From: Nocardia arthritidis NBRC 100137
Lineage (GTDB): Bacteria > Actinomycetota > Actinomycetes > Mycobacteriales > Mycobacteriaceae
Assembly (NCBI RefSeq): GCF_001612765.1
Contig: NZ_BDBB01000030.1
Location: 44,962-108,961, forward strand
DNA: 64,000 nucleotides
Reading direction: 5' to 3'
Shown in pieces: positions 24,037-32,732 of the stretch. The notes under the pieces were generated by a model, which worked only from the letters and a program-made list of their open reading frames with translations, was not told the DNA's origin and ran no database searches. Every line of letters begins with the position of its first letter. The first letter of the stretch is position 1. The position numbers and the translations under genes are program-made.

Positions 24037-27000
24037 TCAGGGGTGGTAGCGGCGGTGATCGGTGGCGAAGTCGTCGGCGACGGTCGCGGCCAGTTCGACG
24101 TAGGCCCGCTTGGTCTGCTTGTGCAGCCGGTGCAGATCGATCTCCGCGCCCTCGGACATATGCGGGTCGAACGGGATGATGTGCACCGCGCGGCACCGGG
24201 ACAGGAAGTACTCCCGTAGTTGCTGGATACCGACATTCGGCGATCCGGCCCGCGGGGAGTTGATCACCACCACCGCGTTGCGCACCAAGTGGTCGTGGCC
24301 GTGCAGCGACAGCCAGTCCAATGTCGCTGCGGCGCTGCGCGCTCCGTCGATGGCCGGCGAGGAGATCAGCACCAGCGAGTGCGCCAGGTCCAATACGCCT
24401 GCCATGGCCGAATGCATGAGTCCGGTACCGCAGTCGGTGAGGATGATGTTGTAGAACCGCTGCAGGATCCGGGCGACCGCACGGTACTCGTCTTCGCTGA
24501 ACGCCTCCGACGCAGCCGGATCACGTTCGCTGGCCAGCACTTCCAGACGGCTCGTCGCCTGCGAGGTGTGCCTGCGCACGTCCGAATAGCGCTGGATGGA
24601 CGAATCGAGGAGCAGGTCGCGCACGGTGGACCTGGTTTGCAGCGGCACCCGCTGCGACAGTGTGCCGAAGTCGGGATTGGCGTCCACCGCGATCACCCGG
24701 TCACCCCGGATGGAGGCGAAGATGGAGCCGATACCCATTGTGGTGGTGGTCTTTCCGACGCCACCCTTGAGCGAGAGCACCGCGATCCGGTAGTCGCCGC
24801 GGACGGGCTGCCTGATCCGCGCGACCAGTTCCTGGAGTCTGCGCTCCTCGGCGGACATGCCGGGGTTGATCGAGCCGCCGGACACGTGGTGCACCGCCTT
24901 GCGCCACCCCGATCCCGGCGCTTTCTTGGCGCGGCGCAGCGGCACGTTGTCCAGCGAAGGCTGCTGGAACGGCGCGCCCGGCGGCTGCGTGTGCGGCTGC
25001 GGGTAACCCGGCGGCGCGCCCCACTGTCCGGGCTGCGGTGCGGGTTGTCCGGCGACGCGATGCTCGGGGTGATACTGCGGAGGCGCGGAATGCGGGCCTG
25101 CCGGACCCGATTCAGGCGCAGGAGCCGGTGCGGCGGCATTGCCCCACTGGTCGACGGGGGCCTGAGGTGGGATACCCGGCGTCTGACCGCTCGCGAACTG
25201 TGTTGGCACACCGGCGGGTACGCCGCTCGCCGCGTGCGGGCCGCCGGCGTTGTAGGCGGTCTCCGGCTGGTGCTGCGGAACCGGCTGCTGGTCGGCATTC
25301 GGTGCTTGCTCGACCGGTGCCTGCGGAGCCGATGGGTCGCTGGACTCGGCGGACAGCCGATGCCGCCCGCCACCGGCGACGGGTCGCATCGACGCCGGAC
25401 CGGCTTCCGTCGTACTGATCCAGCTCGGTGCGGAGGCCCCCGGATCCCCTTGCGCACGAGTCGTGTTCACCCACCCGGCCGGATCCGGCTGCGCGTCGGT
25501 TCCCGGCGCAGGGACGGAGACAGGCGCGGCGCCGATCGCGGAGGCGCTTCGGGTTGCGGGCGAAACCGGGACGGCCTCGCCCTGCGGGACGGTCGCGGAG
25601 GGGGCGAGGAACGGTTTCGTAACACCGTGATCGGCGGGCGCTTGATGCGATGCAGGTGGGGAATCGACAGGCGGATGGGGTTCGCGCGTAGCGCTGTCGG
25701 CCTGTGCGACAGCCTCGTTCGGTGCGGGCGGGAGACCGGGCCGACTCGGACGACCGGTCTGTTCCGACGCGGTGTGACCGAGCCAGGGTGGCGGCCCGTT
25801 CGTACCGCGCGTCGGCCGGTGCTCGTCGTGCGCCGGAGCCGTCGCGGGCGTGCCGGACCCGCCGCTGTGCGGCCGCTCGTGCGGCGCGGGCGGATCGGGC
25901 AGTGGTGGAAGACGAGGTGCGTCCGTCGCGGATGCCTCGGCCTGTGCGGGCTGCGGCGCGGCGAGCCAGGGCGGCGGCCCGTCCGTCGTCACCGCGGCGG
26001 GCCCGGCCTGGGCGGCCTGGGGTGCCGGCGCCCGACGATCACCCGGGAGCGTCCGGTGGGCATCGATCGGCGGCGCGGCGGTGTCGCGCGCGTCCGGAGT
26101 CGGACCACCCGTCGGTGTCGTCGGAGGCTGAACCGGCGGCGCGCTCGACTTCGGCACAGCAGCGGTGTTCTGGTCGCGCGCCTGCTCGGCCGGGCTTTCG
26201 CCGCTGGGCGGCATCGCCGGGTCGACGGCAGGCGGCGGCGCGAATTGTTGCGCGCTCGTCGGCGGGGGTCCGCTCTGCCGAGCCGTGGGGTCGGGGGCCG
26301 ACTGGTCTCCGACCCGGGGCGGCGGAGCGGACGGGTCGCCGCCGGTCGGAGCGGTCGGCTGGTTGCCGGTCGGCCACGCCGAATTCGGGCCGGTCGCCGG
26401 TGTCGCCCGGGGGTCGCTACCCGGCTGCGCGGGCTCGACCGGGGCCATCGGTGCGGCGGCGGCCTGGCCGGGCGGTGTCGAGGTGGGCCATTGGCTCGGC
26501 CGCACCGCCGATAGCGCGGCGTCGAGCCGAGGGTTGCCCGTGGACGGCCATCCGCCGATCTGCGGTCCGAACGCAGGTCGGCCGCCACCGGCGACCTGGG
26601 CGCTCTCGCCGCGCGAGGGCGGAACGGGCTCGTCGTTCGGTGCCCGACCGGGCTGCTCGTCGGCCGATTGCCGCGGCGGCGGTGGCGGGAGATCCGGCCT
26701 TTCGGGCTGCCGGTGCGTCGGCTGGTCGTTCGATACGGGCGGGTTCGCGGCCCTGCTGCCCAGCGGCTGGAAACCGGGGGAGGGCTGAGAGGGGTTGCGG
26801 GTGGGCAGGCTGTGCTGCGGAGTGTTGTCGCGCTGCGGGATGTGGTCGCGCTGGGGCGGTGCCTGCCACGAGTTGTCCTGCGCCGGTGGTGTGCGGTCGT
26901 AGCCGGGGTGCTGCCAGGTCTCGGGTGGGAGCTGAGCCGGTGCGGGCTCGTCCGGGACCGGCGCCGGCGCGCGGCTCGCCTCGCTCTGCCGCTGTTCCTC

Positions 27001-27243
27001 GTCGGCGGCCCCCTCGTGCTTGTCACGGCGCCAGCCCTTGCGGCGCTTCTCCGGGCGCGCGGCGTCCGGGCGGTCCGCCTCGGGCGCGCGGTTCTTGAAA
27101 CGCCCGCGCCTGCGGCCGGGGGTTTCCTCGATGAGTTCTTCGTGCGGAAGGTTCTGTACCGGCGCTTCGTAGCCGCTCTGGCCGACCTCGCTCTCCGACA
27201 GCCAGGGCGGCAGCATGGGCAGGCCGTCGTCGCTACGGCTCAC
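24037..27243 (-). CDS. EspI-like proline-rich protein with C-terminal MinD/ParA-type ATPase
   Basis: 1068 aa from a GTG at 27243 (MSRSDDGLPMLPPWLSE). Residues up to about 780 are Pro/Ala/Gln/Glu-rich and lack predicted structure. The last 280 residues are a MinD/ParA-type P-loop ATPase: YRIAVLSLKGGVGKTTTTMGIG (deviant Walker A), IAVDANPDFGTL, FYNIILTDCGTG (Walker B) and AVVVINSP. This layout is that of EspI of ESX-1 and of orphan MinD-like proteins in mycolata that accompany type VII secretion. It is cytoplasmic. It lies apart from the ESX genes at 43-54 kb, just before infA. Repeats overlap its start. ESX linkage is an inference. Confidence 0.85.
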   Translation of the reverse strand: MSRSDDGLPMLPPWLSESEVGQSGYEAPVQNLPHEELIEETPGRRRGRFKNRAPEADRPDAARPEKRRKGWRRDKHEGAADEEQRQSEASRAPAPVPDEPAPAQLPPETWQHPGYDRTPPAQDNSWQAPPQRDHIPQRDNTPQHSLPTRNPSQPSPGFQPLGSRAANPPVSNDQPTHRQPERPDLPPPPPRQSADEQPGRAPNDEPVPPSRGESAQVAGGGRPAFGPQIGGWPSTGNPRLDAALSAVRPSQWPTSTPPGQAAAAPMAPVEPAQPGSDPRATPATGPNSAWPTGNQPTAPTGGDPSAPPPRVGDQSAPDPTARQSGPPPTSAQQFAPPPAVDPAMPPSGESPAEQARDQNTAAVPKSSAPPVQPPTTPTGGPTPDARDTAAPPIDAHRTLPGDRRAPAPQAAQAGPAAVTTDGPPPWLAAPQPAQAEASATDAPRLPPLPDPPAPHERPHSGGSGTPATAPAHDEHRPTRGTNGPPPWLGHTASEQTGRPSRPGLPPAPNEAVAQADSATREPHPPVDSPPASHQAPADHGVTKPFLAPSATVPQGEAVPVSPATRSASAIGAAPVSVPAPGTDAQPDPAGWVNTTRAQGDPGASAPSWISTTEAGPASMRPVAGGGRHRLSAESSDPSAPQAPVEQAPNADQQPVPQHQPETAYNAGGPHAASGVPAGVPTQFASGQTPGIPPQAPVDQWGNAAAPAPAPESGPAGPHSAPPQYHPEHRVAGQPAPQPGQWGAPPGYPQPHTQPPGAPFQQPSLDNVPLRRAKKAPGSGWRKAVHHVSGGSINPGMSAEERRLQELVARIRQPVRGDYRIAVLSLKGGVGKTTTTMGIGSIFASIRGDRVIAVDANPDFGTLSQRVPLQTRSTVRDLLLDSSIQRYSDVRRHTSQATSRLEVLASERDPAASEAFSEDEYRAVARILQRFYNIILTDCGTGLMHSAMAGVLDLAHSLVLISSPAIDGARSAAATLDWLSLHGHDHLVRNAVVVINSPRAGSPNVGIQQLREYFLSRCRAVHIIPFDPHMSEGAEIDLHRLHKQTKRAYVELAATVADDFATDHRRYHP

Positions 27244-27453
27244 GACTGCGCCTCGCTGCCGCTCGGCGTGCCGACGACTCGCTCGCTGCGTTCACTCACG
27301 ACTTCCCTCGCTGCCGCTCGGCTCGGTCGTGGCCAGGGGCGCTCTGCCGGTGACTCGCTCGCTACGCTTACTCACGGCCTCGCCTCCCTGCCGCTCGCTT
27401 CGACCCTGACCGAGGGCGCCTCCGCCGGTGGCTCGCTCGCTGCGCCGGCTCAC
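27241..27453 (-). repeat. Degenerate tandem repeats at the start of the EspI-like gene
   Basis: On the minus strand the unit GTGAG...CG(C/T)AGCGA...CGAG recurs four times, with its GTG at 27453, 27375, 27299 and 27243 (spacings 78, 76 and 56 bp). The last copy is the true start codon and first codons of the gene. Between the units are variable GGCAGCGAGG-like segments. Such GC-rich repeats around start codons are seen in related actinobacteria. They give several possible GTG starts but only the last leads into the ATPase. Confidence 0.65.
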
Positions 27454-27604
27454 GCATCCCCCTCGATCTGCTCGACCCAAATACCTGGACAGCGGCCAGT
27501 TTACGCGACAACCCGGCCCGGTCGCGGCGCAGCGTCCGAGGCCCGCCAGGAGTGGGAAGGCGGCTGCGGAACACCAGGCGACACGGGTATACAGGGAGGC
27601 ATTT

Positions 27605-27633
27605 TTGCCCGATCCGGAACGGATCGGTAAGCT
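27605..27633 (+). promoter_or_regulatory. Candidate promoter of infA
   Basis: TTGCCC (27605-27610), a 17-nt spacer and TAAGCT (27628-27633). It resembles the candidate rpsH promoter. It is the only good match in the 300 nt before infA that do not belong to the repeats. Confidence 0.5.
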
Positions 27634-27754
27634 GGAGCGGCGGTGCACCTACGCGCCGCCTGTTTGTGTGCGAGCGGTCCGCTCCGGCGGTCGATCCATT
27701 CGAGCAGACTCAGGCAAACAAACCAGGTTGAGCGTAACCGGGATCGCGGAGGAC

Positions 27755-27976
27755 ATGGCGAAGAAGGACGGGGCCATCGAGGTCGAGGGTCGAGTTGTCG
27801 AACCGCTGCCCAATGCGATGTTCCGGATCGAGCTCGAGAACGGGCACAAGGTTCTCGCGCACATCAGTGGGAAGATGCGGCAGCACTACATTCGCATCCT
27901 CCCCGAGGACCGTGTGGTCGTCGAGCTCTCGCCCTACGACCTGTCGCGCGGCCGGATCGTCTACCGCTACAAGTGA
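27755..27976 (+). CDS. infA: Translation initiation factor IF-1
   Basis: 73 aa ([21 protein letters not shown] ... [16 protein letters not shown]), the normal length and the S1-type OB fold. GGAGG precedes the ATG by 1-2 nt of a short spacer. IF-1 blocks the A site of the 30S subunit during initiation. It heads the infA-rpmJ-rpsM-rpsK-rpsD-rpoA-rplQ run. Confidence 0.97.
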
Positions 27977-28058
27977 TCGTGCCCGGCGCGATCGGGTCGG
28001 TGCGAACCCGGCAGTCCCGGCGTGAGCCGGGGCCGAGTCGAAAGACTCACTACAGAAC

Positions 28059-28081
28059 TTCCCCAGTCGCCGACTGGGGAA
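28059..28081. promoter_or_regulatory. Hairpin between infA and rpmJ
   Basis: TTCCCCAGTC and GACTGGGGAA pair around GCC. On the plus strand it is followed by an A run, on the minus strand by a T run, so it is a poor rightward terminator. It may stabilise or process the transcript, or separate infA from the downstream genes. Confidence 0.5.
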
Positions 28082-28125
28082 AAACTGTGTTCACACCCCT
28101 GTGAACCACAACAGATTGGACGGAC

Positions 28126-28239
28126 GTGAAGGTTCAGCCGAGCGTCAAGAAGATCTGCGAGAAGTGCAAGGTGATCCGCCGTCACGGCCGGGTCATGGTG
28201 ATCTGCGACAACCTGCGCCACAAGCAGCGTCAGGGCTGA
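28126..28239 (+). CDS. rpmJ: 50S ribosomal protein L36
   Basis: 37 aa from a GTG: MKVQPSVKKICEKCKVIRR ... HKQRQG. It is the zinc-binding (C+) form, with the ligands Cys11, Cys14, Cys27 and His32. A second, zinc-free copy, if any, is outside the window. The gene is too short for most automatic thresholds but unmistakable. A 247-nt gap without a gene follows before rpsM. Confidence 0.96.
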   Translation: MKVQPSVKKICEKCKVIRRHGRVMVICDNLRHKQRQG

Positions 28240-28486
28240 GCGGAGGCGAGGGAGACCTCGTCCCACCCGCCCGAGGCTTGCCGAAGGCGCCGCTCGACGC
28301 AACACCAGCCAAGCACCGAACCGCAGTTCGGATTGGCAAGAAGAACTCCCAGCACCAGCCGCACGCTGCGGATATCAGGGTTCGCCCTGGGCGTGTGCGC
28401 CTACCACCGGTTCGGAGGCCGGTGCCCCACCAAGACGAGGGGACGGACAGGGAGCAGACCTCCGCAACGATTAAGGAAGCTGCCAG
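28240..28486 (+). other. Leader region before rpsM
   Basis: No gene is present. The stretch is unusually long for the inside of this cluster. It holds several GC-rich short inverted repeats (for example ACCGGTTCGGAGGCCGGT near 28407) and may be a structured 5' leader. No known regulatory RNA class was recognised. Confidence 0.35.
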
Positions 28487-28858
28487 ATGGCACGTCTCAT
28501 GGGCGTCGACCTCCCGCGCGAGAAGCGCATGGAGATCGCACTGACCTACATTTTCGGCATTGGCCGTACCCGCTCCAAGGAGATCCTCGACGCCACCGGC
28601 GTCAGCCCGGACCTGCGTTCGAAGGATCTCAGCGACGACGATCTGACGAAGCTGCGTGACTACATCGAGGCTTCGGAGTTCAAGGTCGAGGGTGACCTGC
28701 GCCGTGAGGTGCAGGCCGATATTCGCCGCAAGATCGAGATCGGCTGCTACCAGGGTCTGCGCCACCGTCGTGGCCTGCCCGTGCGTGGCCAGCGCACCAA
28801 GACCAACGCGCGCACCCGCAAGGGCCCGAAGCGCACCGTCGCCGGCAAGAAGAAGTAG
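28487..28858 (+). CDS. rpsM: 30S ribosomal protein S13
   Basis: 123 aa, MARLMGVDLPREKRMEIALTYIFGIG ... the C-terminal basic tail RGLPVRGQRTKTNARTRKGPKRTVAGKKK. S13 sits in the head of the 30S subunit and contacts the P-site tRNA with its tail. AAGGAAG precedes the start. rpsK follows after 9 nt. Confidence 0.97.
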   Translation: MARLMGVDLPREKRMEIALTYIFGIGRTRSKEILDATGVSPDLRSKDLSDDDLTKLRDYIEASEFKVEGDLRREVQADIRRKIEIGCYQGLRHRRGLPVRGQRTKTNARTRKGPKRTVAGKKK

Positions 28859-28867
28859 GGATAACCG

Positions 28868-29281
28868 ATGCCTCCGAAGTCCAGGGCCTCCGGCCCCAAG
28901 AAGACCCAGAAGTCGCGTCGCCGGGAAAAGAAGAACGTCCCGCACGGCCACGCGCATATCAAGAGCACGTTCAACAACACGATCGTGTCGATCACCGACC
29001 CGAGTGGCAACGTCATCTCCTGGGCGTCGTCGGGCCACGTCGGCTTCAAGGGTTCGCGCAAGTCGACTCCGTTCGCCGCGCAGCTCGCCGCAGAGAACGC
29101 CGCCCGCAAGGCGCAGGAGAACGGCGTCAAGAAGGTCGACGTGTTCGTAAAGGGCCCCGGTTCGGGCCGCGAGACCGCGATCCGCTCGCTGCAGGCCGCA
29201 GGCCTCGAGGTGGGCACGATCTCCGATGTCACCCCGCAGCCGCACAACGGCTGCCGTCCGCCCAAGCGGCGTCGCGTCTAG
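28868..29281 (+). CDS. rpsK: 30S ribosomal protein S11
   Basis: 137 aa. Conserved parts include NVPHGHAHIKSTFNNTIVSITD, GNVISWASSGHVGFKGSRKSTPFAAQ and the C-terminal DVTPQPHNGCRPPKRRRV. S11 lines the mRNA exit and the platform of the 30S subunit. rpsD follows after 20 nt, with GGGAAAGGAA before its start. Confidence 0.97.
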   Translation: MPPKSRASGPKKTQKSRRREKKNVPHGHAHIKSTFNNTIVSITDPSGNVISWASSGHVGFKGSRKSTPFAAQLAAENAARKAQENGVKKVDVFVKGPGSGRETAIRSLQAAGLEVGTISDVTPQPHNGCRPPKRRRV

Positions 29282-29301
29282 CGGGAAAGGAATAGCGAAC
29301 A

Positions 29302-29907
29302 ATGGCTCGTTACACAGGCCCTATCACCCGCAAGTCGCGTCGTCTGCGCGTCGACCTCGTCGGAGGCGACCAGGCGTTCGAGCGTCGCCCCTACCCGCCC
29401 GGCCAGCACGGCCGCGCGCGGATCAAGGAGAGCGAGTACCTGCTCCAGCTGCAGGAGAAGCAGAAGGCCCGCTTCTCCTACGGCGTCATGGAGAAGCAGT
29501 TCCGCCGGTACTACGAAGAGGCCAACCGCCTCAAGGGCAAGACCGGTGACAACCTGCTGCGTCTGCTCGAGACCCGGCTGGACAACGTCGTGTACCGCGC
29601 CGGTCTGGCGCGTACCCGCCGCCAGGCTCGCCAGCTGGTCTCGCACGGCCACTTCCTGGTGAACAACAAGAAGGTCGACGTTCCCAGCTTCCAGGTCACC
29701 CAGTACGACATCATCGATGTCAAGGAGAAGTCGCTGGGCACCCTGCCGTTCCAGGTGGCGCGCGAGACCGTCGGCGACCGCCCGGTGCCGGGCTGGCTGC
29801 AGGTGATCCCGGGCCGGCTGCGGATCCTGGTCCACCAGTTGCCGGAGCGCGCCCAGATCGATGTGCCGCTGCAGGAACAGCTGATCGTCGAGTACTACTC
29901 GAAGTAA
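29302..29907 (+). CDS. rpsD: 30S ribosomal protein S4
   Basis: 201 aa. It begins MARYTGPITRKSRRLRVDL and has the S4 RNA-binding domain LDNVVYRAGLARTRRQARQLVSHGH. It lacks the N-terminal zinc-binding cysteines, as do many Actinobacteria. S4 nucleates 30S assembly and affects decoding accuracy. A hairpin separates it from rpoA. Confidence 0.97.
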   Translation: MARYTGPITRKSRRLRVDLVGGDQAFERRPYPPGQHGRARIKESEYLLQLQEKQKARFSYGVMEKQFRRYYEEANRLKGKTGDNLLRLLETRLDNVVYRAGLARTRRQARQLVSHGHFLVNNKKVDVPSFQVTQYDIIDVKEKSLGTLPFQVARETVGDRPVPGWLQVIPGRLRILVHQLPERAQIDVPLQEQLIVEYYSK

Positions 29908-29923
29908 TCGGCACGTGCTGCTG

Positions 29924-29957
29924 GTGTGTGGTCGCCCGGACACGGGCGGCCACACAC
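29924..29957 (+). terminator. Hairpin between rpsD and rpoA
   Basis: GTGTGTGG-T-CGCCC pairs with GGGCG-G-CCACACAC, with one G-T pair, around a 6-nt loop. No T run follows. It could be a partial terminator that lowers expression of rpoA relative to the ribosomal proteins. Confidence 0.5.
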
Positions 29958-30011
29958 AACCCCTGAGACGAGGCGTCAAATAGCGGGCGCCCAAAAAGGA
30001 GGATGATCCTA

Positions 30012-31070
30012 ATGCTGATTTCACAGCGTCCGACGCTGACCGAAGAGGTCGTCGCCGAGAACCGCTCGAAGTTCACCATCGAACCGCTCGAGCCGGGCTT
30101 CGGTTACACCCTCGGCAACTCGCTGCGGCGTACCCTGCTGTCCTCGATTCCGGGGGCGGCGGTCACGAGCATCCGCATCGACGGCGTCCTGCACGAGTTC
30201 ACCACCGTCCCGGGCGTGAAGGAAGATGTCACCGACATCATCCTGAACCTCAAGGGCCTGGTCGTGTCCTCGGAGGAGGACGAGCCGGTCACGATGTACG
30301 TGCGCAAGCAGGGTCCGGGCACCGTCACCGCCGGTGACATCGTCCCGCCCAGCGGCGTCGTGGTGCACAACCCGGACATGCACATCGCGACCCTGAACGA
30401 CAAGGGCAAGCTGGAGATCGAGCTCGTCGTCGAGCGCGGTCGCGGCTACGTCCCCGCCGTGCAGAACAAGGCCTCCGGTGCGGAAATCGGCCGGATCCCG
30501 GTGGATTCGATCTACTCGCCGGTGCTGAAGGTGACCTACAAGGTCGAGGCCACCCGCGTCGAGCAGCGCACCGACTTCGACCGGCTCATCCTGGACGTGG
30601 AGACCAAGAACTCCATCAGCGCGCGGGACGCGCTCGCCTCGGCGGGCAAGACCCTGGTCGAGCTCTTCGGCCTGGCCCGTGAGCTGAACGTCGAAGCCGA
30701 GGGCATCGAGATCGGCCCCTCGCCTGCCGAGGCGGATCACATCGCCTCGTTCGGCCTGCCGATCGAGGACCTGGACCTCACCGTCCGGTCCTACAACTGC
30801 CTCAAGCGCGAGGGTGTGCACACCGTGGGCGAGCTGGTCGCCCGCACCGAGTCGGATCTGCTGGACATTCGCAACTTCGGCCAGAAGTCCATCGACGAGG
30901 TCAAGGTCAAGCTGCACGCGCTCGGCCTCTCGCTCAAGGACAGCCCGGCGTCGTTCGATCCGTCCAGCGTGGTCGGCTACGACGCGAGCACCGGCACGTG
31001 GAGCGACAGCGGCACGTTCAGTGACACCGATGGCGGCGAGCAGGACTACGCCGAGACCGAACAGCTCTAG
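30012..31070 (+). CDS. rpoA: DNA-directed RNA polymerase alpha subunit
   Basis: 352 aa from the ATG at 30012, 9 nt after AAGGAGG. The N-terminal dimerisation domain shows GFGYTLGNSLRRTLLSSIPGAA, and DALASAGKTLVELFGLARELN ends it. The C-terminal domain has IEDLDLTVRSYNCLKREG and FGQKSIDEVKVKLHALGL, which contact UP elements and activators. An acidic tail follows, usual in Actinobacteria. rplQ follows after 125 nt. Confidence 0.97.
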   Translation: MLISQRPTLTEEVVAENRSKFTIEPLEPGFGYTLGNSLRRTLLSSIPGAAVTSIRIDGVLHEFTTVPGVKEDVTDIILNLKGLVVSSEEDEPVTMYVRKQGPGTVTAGDIVPPSGVVVHNPDMHIATLNDKGKLEIELVVERGRGYVPAVQNKASGAEIGRIPVDSIYSPVLKVTYKVEATRVEQRTDFDRLILDVETKNSISARDALASAGKTLVELFGLARELNVEAEGIEIGPSPAEADHIASFGLPIEDLDLTVRSYNCLKREGVHTVGELVARTESDLLDIRNFGQKSIDEVKVKLHALGLSLKDSPASFDPSSVVGYDASTGTWSDSGTFSDTDGGEQDYAETEQL

Positions 31071-31195
31071 GCCGCCGGGAAGGCCCCCGGCCCGGCCTCA
31101 GCCCGCGGCGTGAGCGACGCGCCAGGAGGCGGTAGCAGAGCGTAACCACGCAGGGCGCCGGGAGCGCCGCAAAAGACACACAGGAGAACACCACA

Positions 31196-31717
31196 ATGCC
31201 CAAGCCCAAGAAGGGTGCCCGCTTCGGCGGGTCGGCGTCGCACCAGAAGGCGATCTTCGCCAATCTGGCGACGGCGCTCTTCGAGCACGGCCGGATCACC
31301 ACCACCGAGGCCAAGGCCAAGGCCGTGCGCCCCTACGCGGAGAAGCTGATCACCAAGGCGAAGGGCGGCACTCTGGCCGACCGTCGCGAGGTGCTGAAGG
31401 TCATCCGCAACAAGAACGTCGTACACGAACTCTTCGCCGAGATCGGTCCGTCGTTCGAGGGGCGCGAGGGTGGCTACACCCGCATCACCAAGACGCTGCC
31501 GCGCAAGGGTGACAACGCGCCGATGGCGATCATCGAGCTGGTCCGGGAGAAGACCGTGACCAACGAGGCCGATCGCGCCCGTCGCGTCGCCGCGTCGAAG
31601 AAGGCGGAGGAGGCTCCGGCCGCCGAGGTCGTCGAGGAGGAGGCCGAGGAGGCCACCGCCGAGACCGCCGAGGCTCCGGCTGCCGACGAGGCCGCCGAGG
31701 ACAAGAAGGACGCCTGA
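31196..31717 (+). CDS. rplQ: 50S ribosomal protein L17
   Basis: 173 aa. The L17 core (MPKPKKGARFGGSASHQKAI ... HGRITTTEAKAKAVRPYAEKLITKAK ... YTRITKTLPRKGDNAPMAIIELV) covers about 120 residues. A long acidic Ala/Glu tail (EEAPAAEVVEEEAEEATAE ...) is added, a known actinobacterial feature. CAGGAGAAC precedes the start. It is the last ribosomal gene before a terminator. Confidence 0.97.
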   Translation: MPKPKKGARFGGSASHQKAIFANLATALFEHGRITTTEAKAKAVRPYAEKLITKAKGGTLADRREVLKVIRNKNVVHELFAEIGPSFEGREGGYTRITKTLPRKGDNAPMAIIELVREKTVTNEADRARRVAASKKAEEAPAAEVVEEEAEEATAETAEAPAADEAAEDKKDA

Positions 31718-31740
31718 CGCTGAGCGTCCGGAGTTCGCGC

Positions 31741-31776
31741 ACGAGCCCGCCACCCGCCCTGGGTCGGCGGGCTCGT
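31741..31776 (+). terminator. Terminator-like hairpin after rplQ
   Basis: ACGAGCCCGCC (31741-31751) pairs perfectly with GGCGGGCTCGT (31766-31776); TCGTTTCG follows. It lies 24 nt after the rplQ stop and ends 21 nt before the truA start, so truA may depend on read-through or on a nearby promoter. Confidence 0.7.
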
Positions 31777-31797
31777 TCGTTTCGACCGGAGGATCAT

Positions 31798-32685
31798 GTG
31801 ACCGTGGAGGAATCGGTGGGACCGAGTGCGGGCCGGCCGCCCGAGGACGTGCCGGAAACCGGCATGTCGCGGGTCCGGCTGAGCATCGCCTACGACGGCA
31901 CGAATTTCACCGGCTGGGCACGTCAGCCCGGTCTGCGCACCGTGCAGGGCGTGCTGGAGGACGCGCTGAGCAAGGTGTTCCGCGAGCCGATCCAGCTGAC
32001 CGTCGCGGGGCGAACGGACGCGGGCGTACACGCCGAGGGGCAGGTCGCGCATTTCGACACGTCCGGCGAACTGGACGCGGAGAAGCTGGTGCACAGAATG
32101 GCGCGATTCCTGCCGAAGGACGTGCGTATCACGGGGGCGCGCCCGGCCCCGCCCGAGTTCGACGCCCGGTTCTCCGCCGTCCGCCGCCACTATGCCTATC
32201 GGTTGACCACCGCTCCGTACGGGGCGGAGCCGCTGCACGCGCGCAGCGTGGTCGCTTGCCGATCCGGTGTCGATGTCGGGGCCATGCGGGAGGCTTCGCG
32301 AACACTGTTGGGGCTGCACGATTTCGCCGCGTTCTGCCGCCGCAGGGAGGGCGCGACGACGGTCCGGGAGTTGCAGCGCTTCGACTGGGTGCGCGAGGGC
32401 GATCTGCTGGTCGCCTACGTCAGCGCCGACGCGTTCTGCTGGTCGATGGTGCGCAGCCTGGTGGGCGCGGTGCTCGCCGTCGGCGAGGGGCGGCGCACTG
32501 TGCCATGGGTCGCCGCGCTGCTGCGGGAGACGGAACGCTCCAGTTCGGTCGCCGTCGCTCCCGCACATGGCTTGAGCTTGATCGGCGTCGACTACCCGGC
32601 CGACGGGGAACTCGCCGCCCGCAACGCGCAGACGCGGGAGATGCGGTCGGTCCCGGTCCCGCAGGCGGGTTGCTGCGGCGACTGA
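31798..32685 (+). CDS. truA: tRNA pseudouridine synthase A
   Basis: 295 aa from a GTG with GGAGG 5 nt before. It makes pseudouridine at positions 38-40 of tRNA anticodon stems. The catalytic Asp is D74 in VAGRTDAGVHAEGQVAHFD; YDGTNFTGWARQPGLRTVQG and FCWSMVRSLVGAVLAVGEG are further family motifs. A 25-residue N-terminal extension is not conserved; Met23 could be an alternative start. Placement after rplQ is standard. Confidence 0.95.
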   Translation: MTVEESVGPSAGRPPEDVPETGMSRVRLSIAYDGTNFTGWARQPGLRTVQGVLEDALSKVFREPIQLTVAGRTDAGVHAEGQVAHFDTSGELDAEKLVHRMARFLPKDVRITGARPAPPEFDARFSAVRRHYAYRLTTAPYGAEPLHARSVVACRSGVDVGAMREASRTLLGLHDFAAFCRRREGATTVRELQRFDWVREGDLLVAYVSADAFCWSMVRSLVGAVLAVGEGRRTVPWVAALLRETERSSSVAVAPAHGLSLIGVDYPADGELAARNAQTREMRSVPVPQAGCCGD

Positions 32686-32694
32686 GCTGCGCGG

Positions 32695-32724
32695 CTGCCC
32701 GCACCCGTGCTCGGGTGCGGGCAG
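32695..32724. terminator. Bidirectional terminator between truA and hsp20
   Basis: A perfect 13-bp stem, CTGCCCGCACCCG with CGGGTGCGGGCAG around TGCT, lies between two convergent stops. Confidence 0.75.
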
Positions 32725-32732
32725 CGCGGCGC

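Noticed and set aside
24220..26514. Very long rightward frames (over 700 codons) antisense to the EspI-like gene
   Set aside because: They result from the GC-rich, proline-coding sequence on the other strand; Arg-rich and with no domain.
27244..27453. CRISPR array
   Set aside because: Units are degenerate, spacing uneven and the last unit is coding; no cas genes are present.
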